Source: a virus. From it: DNA of 64,000 bases. Shown one piece after another: positions 1 through 7,680 of the stretch (position 1 is the stretch's first letter; every line of letters starts with the position of its first letter). A model generated the notes under the pieces. That model saw only the letters and a program-made list of their open reading frames with translations, was not told the origin of the DNA and did not search any database. The DNA lies in IMG/VR virus record IMGVR_UViG_3300001041_000002, positions 1-64,000 of that record, one strand, 5' to 3'. Both the position numbers and the translations under genes were made by a program.

Positions 1-522
1 AATGCCACCATAGTCAATTGAACTCACGTATGGCGATGAGAACGACACCTCTGGAACAGCATCAAATAAGGTAGCGTCTTGATCAGAATAACCATCTGAT
101 ATAATATTTATATGCCGAAGTTGATTAACTCCATCAACCCAATATACTTTTTGAATATCGTCGGACTCATAATACACTTCCGTTTCAATAAAATTATCAG
201 TACTGAAATTTAGAGATCCTGAGTATAACTCTACTCCTTCGTATGTTGTTAAATTAATTCTAGTTATAATATCTACACTATTATTATCTGTACTGAACGT
301 TATTAGATAATCATTCAGTACGGCATGACCAATGATAACCTGATCAACTGGTAGTGTATATACCAGAACATTACCGTTATCGTTTGATACAGATCCAGTA
401 GTGCCATTATCAGTGGCCATTATCCTGATGTTTCCAGCATCAAAATAAAACTCAGGAGATCTCTTTGATTTAGTTATATCCTGATTGATTCCTCTATATG
501 AAAGTTTTGCTTTTTTAAGCAT
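1..522 (-). CDS. tail stabilisation/nozzle-type virion protein, N-terminus only
   Basis: The frame starts with ATG at 522 and stays open through the left edge, so 174 N-terminal residues are visible and the C-terminus lies outside. The opening (MLKKAKLSYRGINQDITKSK, then PEFYFDAGNIRI) resembles the start of the crAss-like stabilisation or nozzle protein, distantly related to P22 gp10. It is rich in beta-strand-like segments with no membrane segment. It follows the neck genes in the same direction, which fits a protein closing the distal end of the tail. The family call rests on the N-terminal pattern and position only. Confidence 0.6.
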   Translation of the reverse strand, partial: MLKKAKLSYRGINQDITKSKRSPEFYFDAGNIRIMATDNGTTGSVSNDNGNVLVYTLPVDQVIIGHAVLNDYLITFSTDNNSVDIITRINLTTYEGVELYSGSLNFSTDNFIETEVYYESDDIQKVYWVDGVNQLRHINIISDGYSDQDATLFDAVPEVSFSSPYVSSIDYGGI

Positions 523-524
523 AA

Positions 525-764
525 TTATATATGTCTCTTAAGTTTTCTTAGATACTTAATATTTTTGCGAATATCTTTTTTGCCAATAACGACACTTTTC
601 ACAATAATCGTATTCACAAGATCAGACTTACAATCACTTGGAGTCTCGAAATTTTGTGAAAACTCAACATTAGCATCTCTAAACATTTTATCAAATCTAC
701 TATTTTTAGAGAATGAGTTTGTACTTAGAGTTAATAAAAATAACAATATTATAAATTTAATCAT
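525..764 (-). CDS. small secreted protein, unknown function
   Basis: 79 residues with an N-terminal hydrophobic segment (MIKFIILLFLLTLSTNSFSK) typical of a Sec signal peptide, followed by a basic C-terminus. An upstream start at 833 exists, but it would overlap the previous gene by about 70 bases and bury the signal peptide, so the ATG at 764 is preferred; it lies directly after the stop at 766-768. The mature part has one Cys and no recognisable domain. A spanin or envelope role is possible but nothing shows it. Confidence 0.55.
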   Translation of the reverse strand: MIKFIILLFLLTLSTNSFSKNSRFDKMFRDANVEFSQNFETPSDCKSDLVNTIIVKSVVIGKKDIRKNIKYLRKLKRHI

Positions 765-765
765 A

Positions 766-1503
766 TTATCGTATATTACGAAGATACTCTTTATCACCAA
801 GATTTCTAAATCCATCCTGTTGAAAATCTTCATTCCACATCAACCTGTGAGCAGCGTTGCTAATAGATTGTCTTTCATCAAGACTGACATTCATAACTGA
901 ATTCTGAGCCTGTGCTATATACCACATATATTCAGCCTTAGACTCCTCAAAAACAGACTTTGATAACTTATCTATCTCATACAGCCCTCGAAAATGTTCT
1001 TGCTTTATATAGGCTAAAATGGCCTTATATAAGGATGTATTTGTTGGGAGCATAATGATACCATCATCATCTGTATATAATGTTTTAAATGCAACTTCTA
1101 GAAGGCCTTTTTCGAATGATGTATAAACCCAGTCACCCTGATTCTTCCAAGTATCCATCTGAGTATTTTTTGTGTAGCTTTCAGGATACTTGTTATATGA
1201 CGGATGGAATGTATCGGTAGCGTATGTCATAGATGAGTATTGTAAATTACCAAGACTACCACCACCAGATACTCTTCGGCATTGCTCTATTCTTATTATA
1301 CCATTAGGTAGCTTCCCTCTATGATTGCTGATTATAACAGTTTGCCTATCGTCTTTATATAAGTCGTAACTACCAACAAGGCCCATCACATCTACAGCCC
1401 ACCTTACAGCAGACTCGTACGATAGGTCTCTCATTGATGGATATTGCATCAATCCATCTACAACTTCTTTAACTGAAACGTAATTATTGATATTTGTTTC
1501 CAT
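766..1503 (-). CDS. conserved crAss-like neck/tail structural protein
   Basis: 245 residues. The start (VKEVVDGLMQYPSMRDLSYE) and the mixed alpha/beta body look like a structural protein conserved next to the tail-tube genes of crAss-like phages. No catalytic motif or membrane segment. It overlaps the upstream gene by 20 bases and ends 1 base before the next start, consistent with co-translation in the neck/tail operon. The inferred role is a ring or adaptor protein between portal and tail; the exact ring cannot be named from sequence. Confidence 0.6.
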   Translation of the reverse strand: METNINNYVSVKEVVDGLMQYPSMRDLSYESAVRWAVDVMGLVGSYDLYKDDRQTVIISNHRGKLPNGIIRIEQCRRVSGGGSLGNLQYSSMTYATDTFHPSYNKYPESYTKNTQMDTWKNQGDWVYTSFEKGLLEVAFKTLYTDDDGIIMLPTNTSLYKAILAYIKQEHFRGLYEIDKLSKSVFEESKAEYMWYIAQAQNSVMNVSLDERQSISNAAHRLMWNEDFQQDGFRNLGDKEYLRNIR

Positions 1504-2014
1504 CTGAAAATTTAGGTTTTTCTACTAATGCATCTAATTCAAACCCTCCAAATATTTTCCTAGCCAGCTCCCTCTTAATCCATCTATTAACTTGAACGCT
1601 ATAGACAGATTTGTTTTTGAACGTAGCATAAAATCTATTAAAGGCAATCTTATAGATGTATCCATTAGAATGTTTATTGAGATATCTAACCAACTTCTTC
1701 TGCTCCTTAGCCTCTGGATACTCTGCCCACAAGTCCATCGTTGCTTTGAAATTTATTGGTCTATTTGTAACTGCCTTGCCATCCTTATAATCAACGAACT
1801 CCTTCTTTTTTGTTATAGATAAAACACCCATTCTTGACGGCATCTTAAATGAATAGCCATCTAATATCTTCTCACCAATAGCAAGATTGAGGTCTTTAAG
1901 TATGTTCCCAAAATCTGTCCGATTAAGAGTTCCACCATTCTTAACATAATAGGTATAATACTCATTGGCGCCAAAGTCACTATGTACCTTATGATTGCGA
2001 GTCTGTACTGTCAT
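1484..2014 (-). CDS. conserved crAss-like structural protein
   Basis: 176 residues, basic. The N-terminal part (YYVKNGGTLNRTDFGNILKD, then ILDGYSFKMPSRMGVLSI) matches a pattern I associate with a small protein conserved beside the neck genes of crAss-like and other Bacteroidetes phages. No enzymatic motif is visible. It overlaps both neighbours (26 and 20 bases), so the three genes are translationally coupled. Function unknown; a virion or assembly role is inferred from position. Confidence 0.6.
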   Translation of the reverse strand: MTVQTRNHKVHSDFGANEYYTYYVKNGGTLNRTDFGNILKDLNLAIGEKILDGYSFKMPSRMGVLSITKKKEFVDYKDGKAVTNRPINFKATMDLWAEYPEAKEQKKLVRYLNKHSNGYIYKIAFNRFYATFKNKSVYSVQVNRWIKRELARKIFGGFELDALVEKPKFSDGNKYQ

Positions 2015-2666
2015 TTATTTTGTCTTCTGGTTGATTAATCATTCCCGAAAGCTTTTTAACTATTAAGTCCGTTAAAATAGTTATCATATCTTCCTCAATG
2101 TGATATGGAGCATCCCAATAGTCAACAGCAGCGTTATAATAAATTGTCTCTGGGTATGCTGCTTCGGGATCTTCAGTGACGTAACTTAATTTGACATTTT
2201 CAAGCAGTTTAACCGCAGGGTTATTTGATGTAAAGTATAGTCTAAAATCACTCCCGATAGTTACATAAATATGATTGGCGACCCACTTATTTTGACCTAC
2301 GAATGGGAATCTATCTGCTGATACTAATGTAAAATTAATGTCTGTATATGAACCACTATTAATCCTCAAGTTGGATTTAAAATTGAATGGTTCTAGTGGA
2401 TTAACTATCGGATCTGATGTGCGTAAGATAGTTCCTATACCATCGACAAACTCATTCTCCTTAGATAATTCTAGTGTTTTATAGAAATGTTGTCTAAGTT
2501 TCTGTGGAATTATATATGATCTATTTGAGAACTTCTGAGCCAATAACATTGCTCGTCCATTCTTTACCAAAAAGGCAATGTACTCCAACGACACATCTGC
2601 GTCATCAGAGTACAGTTTAAGATTTTCTTTGATCGAATAAACGATCTCCCTAAGTGTTGTTGCCAT
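1989..2666 (-). CDS. conserved crAss-like neck/tail-tube protein
   Basis: 225 residues. The opening (TLREIVYSIKENLKLYSDD, then YIAFLVKNGRAMLLAQKFSN) is characteristic of a structural protein common in crAss-like and related Bacteroidetes phages. The middle is beta-rich and the C-terminus acidic and polar, probably disordered. It is first in a tight cluster of three overlapping genes. The inferred role is a ring or tail-tube subunit. Confidence 0.65.
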   Translation of the reverse strand: MATTLREIVYSIKENLKLYSDDADVSLEYIAFLVKNGRAMLLAQKFSNRSYIIPQKLRQHFYKTLELSKENEFVDGIGTILRTSDPIVNPLEPFNFKSNLRINSGSYTDINFTLVSADRFPFVGQNKWVANHIYVTIGSDFRLYFTSNNPAVKLLENVKLSYVTEDPEAAYPETIYYNAAVDYWDAPYHIEEDMITILTDLIVKKLSGMINQPEDKINDSTDSQS

Positions 2667-2668
2667 TA

Positions 2669-3625
2669 TTATCTACCTGTGCTTATTAAAAGATTTTTCT
2701 TTATTTCTTTGGGAACGATTGATGTCCTCATTCTATTAAGCGCACCACATTCACATCTATATGTTTCATATTTACCAGTCTGCGTATAATAGTTTCCAAC
2801 GTAAGATAAATGCGATCCACCACAATTTGCACATACTGGCTCAGTAGATTCGACGTATAAACCAACGTTTGGATGAGCTTTGATCCAAGGCCTAAGTCTC
2901 AAATAAACTTCCTCAAGTAGCTCAACATCATGACGATTGTATATTTCCATGTACTTAAGGGATTCATCATCACCCTTCATACACCTATCCCATAGGCTAA
3001 AATCAGTATCCAGTTTAACATCAAATCCAAAATATCCAGCAAGTGCATCCAGCTTATTTGAACTAAACCCAAATTGTTTTGAGGCAATCACCTTTGTGTC
3101 AATACTTTGGTATGGAGTTGTTGGTGGAAGTCCATTTAATAAAAATCTAGCATTAAGTTTCTTTTCGTCAAAAGCTAGACCATTGTGTGCAACTACTATG
3201 TCGGCTTCATTAATTAAATTCCATATTGAAGCAGTAATTCTTTTATCATCTTCTGCCAACGCTTCAGCACCAGTTAATCTATCAGACATAACGTCTGGCG
3301 AAAATAAAAATTTTGCACTCCACGAAAGCATGAACCATTCTGATATGGTTTGATCTAAATAAATATTTTGTTTCCATCTAGACCAGATATACGCACGAAG
3401 TGGGCTCGTTTCGATATCAAATATTAATATCTTGGGCAATCTTGGACTTGTAACCTTATTTATATAGCCATAAGCAATTGTTTTCCTGGCTATTTTCTTT
3501 GCAGTCACTACATCTTCTGCTGTTGCTGATAGGTACTTAGCTAGCTTGTTTCGACCCATATCAAGCATATACCGCCTATTTAAGAACTCTTCAACCAACC
3601 TTTGCACCTCTCTGTTATCTTCCAT
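2669..3625 (-). CDS. DnaQ-like/RNase H-fold 3'-5' exonuclease with C-terminal zinc ribbon
   Basis: 318 residues. After a short helical N-terminal region, an RNase H-like exonuclease core is clear: DIETS at residues 70-74 (Exo I), ADIVVAHNG near 141-149 with D153 (Exo II), and YNRHDVELLEEV at 229-240 (Exo III with D233). Cys pairs at 265/268 and 291/293 form a C-terminal zinc ribbon. The family degrades DNA from 3' ends with two metal ions. It lies within the leftward structural block, 3 bases upstream of a neck gene, which is unusual for a replication enzyme; packaging or DNA processing are options. A candidate promoter lies at 3663-3670. Confidence 0.8.
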   Translation of the reverse strand: MEDNREVQRLVEEFLNRRYMLDMGRNKLAKYLSATAEDVVTAKKIARKTIAYGYINKVTSPRLPKILIFDIETSPLRAYIWSRWKQNIYLDQTISEWFMLSWSAKFLFSPDVMSDRLTGAEALAEDDKRITASIWNLINEADIVVAHNGLAFDEKKLNARFLLNGLPPTTPYQSIDTKVIASKQFGFSSNKLDALAGYFGFDVKLDTDFSLWDRCMKGDDESLKYMEIYNRHDVELLEEVYLRLRPWIKAHPNVGLYVESTEPVCANCGGSHLSYVGNYYTQTGKYETYRCECGALNRMRTSIVPKEIKKNLLISTGR

Positions 3626-3662
3626 AAATCATTTAATATTAATTAATAATAAATATATGTTA

Positions 3663-3670
3663 CAAAAGTA
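3663..3670 (-). promoter_or_regulatory. Bacteroidetes-type promoter upstream of the exonuclease gene
   Basis: The minus strand reads TACTTTTG (TAnnTTTG). GTTG lies 19 bases upstream, where consensus would be TTTG. The exonuclease ATG is at 3625, so the leader is about 30 bases. Confidence 0.5.
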
Positions 3671-3677
3671 ATCAATA

Positions 3678-4562
3678 TTATTGATTATACAACATCTTAC
3701 ATCCCTTTTTAAAATTATCAATAGCCCACAATGGCTGTAGATTTGTATAATGACATAATTTCATTAATTCTTCTTCACTATTTGCTGATGATAGTGGTAT
3801 TATATGATCAATGTGCCACTTGCCATGATTTTCCCAATTCATTCCATCTGTAAATAGAGACCCAATATGATTAAGTGCGGTTTCATAATCGCATCCAAGC
3901 ATTTCTTTTGTTTTATTATTTTTATTCCATTTACTATGTTTAAATGCATCTATAGTTCTAATTCTTAAATTAACGGATAATTTAAATAATGGATCTAACT
4001 TTCTTCTAGTCCTAAAATATTTTCTCCTTTGAACCCTGATCATTTCAGAATTTTCCGACTTATATTCTTTAATTCTATCTGAATTGATTTTGTTGTACTT
4101 TCTAGATTTTTCATTTAACATTTCTTTATTCAATTTACGATATTCTTTAAAATATGCCGAGAGCTTATCTTTATTTAATTTCGCATATTCTTTTGCATAT
4201 TGCAATCTTTCTGCTTTATTTTTTAAATAATCGATTTTAGATCTATTATTAATTTTTTCTCTATTGTTGTTACAATAAATCTTAGACTTTTCAGATAAAA
4301 TTAATTTATTCTTCTCTCTATATATCCTATTGTTCTCAGCTATTCTATTTTTATTTTTTAAACAATATTCCTTATACTTAATCTTATCAATTTCTTTTTC
4401 CTCTTCTGTCTTGTTTCTATTTATAATAGAATGTTTTTGATTATAAACATTTGTACATGTTCTACATTGATAAGCCAACCCGTCTTTTGTTGACTTTCTT
4501 TTATTAAAATCAGAAACACTTTTGACCTCTCCACACTTTGAGCATTTTTTAACATCACTCAT
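3678..4562 (-). CDS. free-standing HNH endonuclease with zinc finger and long coiled coil
   Basis: 294 residues, very Lys/Asn-rich. An N-terminal CxxC...CxxC finger (C7, C10, C33, C36) is followed by about 150 residues of imperfect helical repeats (units like EYRKLNKEMLNEKSRKYNKI). A C-terminal HNH fold begins at WHIDHIIPLS near residue 250 with YTNLQPLW downstream. The layout is that of mobile HNH endonucleases that nick or cut recipient genomes. It sits between structural genes with its own promoter-like box (4585-4592) upstream and a strong terminator separating it from the preceding gene, so it looks like an inserted, independently expressed element. Confidence 0.85.
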   Translation of the reverse strand: MSDVKKCSKCGEVKSVSDFNKRKSTKDGLAYQCRTCTNVYNQKHSIINRNKTEEEKEIDKIKYKEYCLKNKNRIAENNRIYREKNKLILSEKSKIYCNNNREKINNRSKIDYLKNKAERLQYAKEYAKLNKDKLSAYFKEYRKLNKEMLNEKSRKYNKINSDRIKEYKSENSEMIRVQRRKYFRTRRKLDPLFKLSVNLRIRTIDAFKHSKWNKNNKTKEMLGCDYETALNHIGSLFTDGMNWENHGKWHIDHIIPLSSANSEEELMKLCHYTNLQPLWAIDNFKKGCKMLYNQ

Positions 4563-4584
4563 TTTTGTATTTTAATATTCTCTA

Positions 4585-4592
4585 CAAAAATA
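4585..4592 (-). promoter_or_regulatory. promoter -7 box for the HNH gene
   Basis: The minus strand reads TATTTTTG, a TAnnTTTG match about 22 bases upstream of the HNH start codon. No good TTTG box is visible at the expected upstream spacing, so this is weaker than the consensus sites elsewhere. Confidence 0.4.
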
Positions 4593-4607
4593 AGCATTAT
4601 ATTTCAA

Positions 4608-4643
4608 TAAAAAAAGGGATGATACCAAAATGATACCATCCCT
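4608..4643 (-). terminator. intrinsic terminator after the 438-residue virion gene
   Basis: On the minus strand, GGGATGGTATCA pairs back through CATCCC, followed directly by a run of seven T. It lies between the gene ending at 4679 and the HNH gene, isolating the two. Confidence 0.8.
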
Positions 4644-4678
4644 GAAATAATTATTGTATATGAGAGAGTAAGGTTAGA

Positions 4679-5995
4679 TTATACCCCAGAAGCTCCTGGT
4701 TCCCAATCTGTGTTAGCGTCAACGTAAGTCAACTGTTCTCCATCACTAACTCCAGTAAGATCGACATCGCTAAGATCTCCAAGAGCAATTGCTGGCAAGT
4801 CTCCAAGTACTAATGAGTGGCTATACAGTTCGTATAATGCATTATAAACACTTGTTGCTACACCACTAGTTGAACATGCAATCTGCAGTACTTTCTGAGA
4901 TGGATGTCCAGATACGGTATTAACATCTTCGACAGCCTGAGAAAATTCTACATTAACAATATAGTAGTTTGTGCTTGTAACTGAGTTATATACAGCGTCA
5001 AAGTTATTTGGATAACCCATGCCACGATAGAAATCTCCAGTATGACCTTTAGTGAAGTTCTCCAACCTGCGGATATTTTTACCTTCTCCTGGGCTAGATA
5101 CGCGACCAACATTAGTTACGGTTATTGCAGATTGTTGATCAAAAGATGTTCCATCAAGAACATTAATCCCAACTTTAAAGTTGATATCATAACCCTGAAG
5201 TTTCATGTCAGTCATAGACTGTTCTTTGGCTATAATATAAATTTTAGGAGTTGCACCATCAAGTTTAATGAAATCAAACCAAGGATTGCCATTCAAATAC
5301 TCTGCAGTTGTAGCAGTTATCTCTGTTGACCAATCTGTTTTAGGTGTTCCTGCGATGAGAACAAATGTTGCGGCAGTTTTATCTAAAACAGTATAAGCTG
5401 CGCCATTAGCGATAACCCAAATAATGTCTCCATTAGTTAGAGATGCTTTACCTGCAATAACAGCGGCCTCAGTTGTCCACACACTAGCATAACCAGTTTT
5501 GAAGTTTACATACTTAGATGAAGCTCCTTCGGCTTTACTGAATTCAAAACTTAAAGATTTAATTAACCCTTCAGTTACAGTGTCTACTGTATCTCCGGTG
5601 ACAAACGTATGAAAGAATGGAGCCGGATATTCATCATAAACAGATTGACTTCCGTAATTCTGAACACGAACCAACCCTTCGTAAACATCACCTGCAGCTA
5701 AACCAGAGACAGACACATCAAATGACGCATATGCTGGGACAACTGTTACTGGATCTGATTTGGTTACGGATTTAATTTGACCAGCTTTAAGCGTGTCAGA
5801 TGAGCGAAGGCGACCGTTAGCTTCCTTCCACAATACATATGCGTCTTCCCCGTAGGCAGCAGCAGCAGTACCATCTTTTTTCAAAACAGCAACTTCACTA
5901 GCAGACGCAGATGCAATAAATGTTGCAGCAGTTGTTTCGCTGGCGTAGCCTGTTGCGATAAACAAGTCCCTCACGGGAGTACTAAATGTTGACAT
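4679..5995 (-). CDS. abundant virion protein candidate (fibre/decoration type)
   Basis: 438 residues, Ala/Ser/Thr/Val-rich and beta-rich, with no signal peptide. The N-terminus is an Ala-rich helical stretch. The C-terminus ends in a motif of the type LGDLSDVDLTGVSDGEQLTY, seen in phage fibre and head-decoration proteins. It follows the capsid and neck genes and is the last gene before a strong terminator, suggesting high expression. I do not recognise the exact family; head fibre, auxiliary capsid protein or tail protein are all possible. Confidence 0.5.
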   Translation of the reverse strand: MSTFSTPVRDLFIATGYASETTAATFIASASASEVAVLKKDGTAAAAYGEDAYVLWKEANGRLRSSDTLKAGQIKSVTKSDPVTVVPAYASFDVSVSGLAAGDVYEGLVRVQNYGSQSVYDEYPAPFFHTFVTGDTVDTVTEGLIKSLSFEFSKAEGASSKYVNFKTGYASVWTTEAAVIAGKASLTNGDIIWVIANGAAYTVLDKTAATFVLIAGTPKTDWSTEITATTAEYLNGNPWFDFIKLDGATPKIYIIAKEQSMTDMKLQGYDINFKVGINVLDGTSFDQQSAITVTNVGRVSSPGEGKNIRRLENFTKGHTGDFYRGMGYPNNFDAVYNSVTSTNYYIVNVEFSQAVEDVNTVSGHPSQKVLQIACSTSGVATSVYNALYELYSHSLVLGDLPAIALGDLSDVDLTGVSDGEQLTYVDANTDWEPGASGV

Positions 5996-6019
5996 AATTC
6001 TAGAGTTTAAAAATTAAAC

Positions 6020-6751
6020 TTAATTGTTTCTATTATTTAATTGGATATTATTTCCTAATGTATTTTCTTTGTAAGCCATTGTGGCTAATTCTACAGCTCT
6101 TTTTAATATTAATCTATGAGCCTCGCTGTTGAGAGCGCAATTTGTTGTTGTATTAATTCCATTTATTGAAAGGCCATATCCAGGAAATTCAGTATCAAAG
6201 TCTGATAAAATTATTGGAGTTGGCTCTACAAGATACCTGTATGTATAAGATGTCGGCGTGACTGTTGTTATAATTTCAACAACTTTATCAGTCGTCTCAG
6301 TATTTTTGACATCAATCCTCCAAGCCTTCTTACTGTTGGGTTCTTTAAATGGATTACCCTCATTCATACTATACTGATCAAGTGCAGTTGGCACTATATA
6401 TAGTCTCGACGTAGCAGTATTAATCCTTTCATAAGTTATATACCAAACATCGTCCTCGATCTTAAAAAACCTCGAATTACTTGATATTTTAATGTCAGAT
6501 AAAGAAGAATTTAGCACTGAATTATATTGAGATACTTGTGGAATAGAGAGCTCGTCTAAACGTCTCCTAATCATCTCAGATGACTCGAACGATGTCTTGC
6601 TCTTTTTATCTGAATATGCCTCTTTAATAATCTCCTCCTGAGCTTGAGTTAAAAATAAACTCTTCTCATATGAGTTAATCTCTGGAGCACTATTACTTAG
6701 AGCATTATTATATAGTAAATCAAATTCAGCGCTAAAATCTGTTGTTGTCAT
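6020..6751 (-). CDS. conserved crAss-like head-tail connector/neck protein
   Basis: 243 residues. The start (FSAEFDLLYNNALSNSAPEI, then YEKSLFLTQAQEEIIKEAYS) is a pattern I recognise from a protein encoded after the capsid gene in crAss-like and other Bacteroidetes phages. The C-terminal part (HRLILKRAVELATMAYKE) is helical, as in adaptor proteins. It follows the upstream gene by 2 bases. The inferred role is a ring or adaptor of the head-tail interface. Confidence 0.65.
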   Translation of the reverse strand: MTTTDFSAEFDLLYNNALSNSAPEINSYEKSLFLTQAQEEIIKEAYSDKKSKTSFESSEMIRRRLDELSIPQVSQYNSVLNSSLSDIKISSNSRFFKIEDDVWYITYERINTATSRLYIVPTALDQYSMNEGNPFKEPNSKKAWRIDVKNTETTDKVVEIITTVTPTSYTYRYLVEPTPIILSDFDTEFPGYGLSINGINTTTNCALNSEAHRLILKRAVELATMAYKENTLGNNIQLNNRNN

Positions 6752-6753
6752 AA

Positions 6754-7593
6754 TTAGTCTTTCGCAATTTTAATTCTTGCTTCTAACTCTAGGCGTAAGT
6801 CCTGATTCATTGGACTAGCTAGATATTCAGCAGCAGTCTGTTCATTTGCTTTACCTTCATTACATAATTTTCTTCCAGTCTTAACATCGGTGTATTCACC
6901 AGACTTTTCTGTAATTATTCCAAGTTCAAATGCGGTGTTGATAATAACCTTTTCATCTAACAGTGGATCTTGAAGTAATAAATTAAACTTAGCGTGTTTC
7001 TTTCCAAGTATGTCTAAGAATTTTGTTTGTGCATCAACAAGACTGGTTTCTCTACTAATTATCCTACCCTCAATATTTCTGTAAAGATAAGCTAAGATAT
7101 CCCTACTATTCTGCACCCTACCAAAATTGATGTAAGCTTTCTGTTGTCCATCAAGTTGAGTCTTCTTAGAAGTAACTTCGTCATCAGAATTATAAATACA
7201 CCACTGATAAGTTGCTCTCTTTGTTAAGTCTGCTGGATTAGTACATATCTTCGCAGTGTAGTGATGAAGAGCTTTATATTGCAGCATTTGCATTGGGTCT
7301 GAAAGATCGAGAGTCATATCTTCTTTTGTTAAAGATATCCCGAAGTTTTCCCAATATTCTTTATTTGATGATGATATGTCTTCTCCTAACATTTTAGAGA
7401 AAGCCACTGATTCATCTTTAGTTAAAAAATCTTTTACCGTACCAGTACTATTCATGGGTGGGCCAAATCTAGTGTAAGTACCCTGCATTTTACCACCCTC
7501 TAAAACGTGTCCAGGTTGGTTATTAAATCCTCCTTTTCGTCCAACAAATTTAACAGTAACTTTTTTGTTCTGTAAATAATCTTTTTCTTCCAT
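6754..7593 (-). CDS. conserved virion-associated protein next to the capsid gene
   Basis: 279 residues, basic, with a Gly-rich N-terminal region (KFVGRKGGFNNQPGHVLEGG) and a mainly helical remainder. No enzymatic motif is visible. It is the first gene after the major capsid gene and is preceded by its own consensus promoter (7650-7680). Proteins in this position are conserved in crAss-like phages, but I cannot name the function; structural or internal cargo protein are reasonable guesses. Confidence 0.55.
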   Translation of the reverse strand: MEEKDYLQNKKVTVKFVGRKGGFNNQPGHVLEGGKMQGTYTRFGPPMNSTGTVKDFLTKDESVAFSKMLGEDISSSNKEYWENFGISLTKEDMTLDLSDPMQMLQYKALHHYTAKICTNPADLTKRATYQWCIYNSDDEVTSKKTQLDGQQKAYINFGRVQNSRDILAYLYRNIEGRIISRETSLVDAQTKFLDILGKKHAKFNLLLQDPLLDEKVIINTAFELGIITEKSGEYTDVKTGRKLCNEGKANEQTAAEYLASPMNQDLRLELEARIKIAKD

Positions 7594-7621
7594 AAAAAAA
7601 ATTTAAAATTAAAACTAAGTT

Positions 7622-7647
7622 GCCGGAGAGAATTGTATCTCCCCAGC
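7622..7647 (-). terminator. strong hairpin between the capsid gene and the next gene
   Basis: On the minus strand GCTGGGGAGA pairs with TCTCTCCGGC over ten positions (two wobbles) around a 6-base loop, followed by AACTTAGTTTTAATTTT. The T-run is imperfect, so it may be an attenuator or an RNA 3'-end stabiliser for the capsid transcript. Confidence 0.5.
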
Positions 7648-7649
7648 AG

Positions 7650-7680
7650 CAAAGTTAGTAATTTTTATTAAGATGCCAAA
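7650..7680 (-). promoter_or_regulatory. consensus Bacteroidetes promoter at the end of the capsid gene
   Basis: The minus strand reads TTTG (7677-7680), a 19-base spacer, then TAACTTTGC (7650-7657 plus the next C). This is the full -33/-7 consensus. It overlaps the last codons of the capsid gene and would start a transcript inside the hairpin at 7622-7647, feeding the genes at 7593 and below. Confidence 0.7.
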
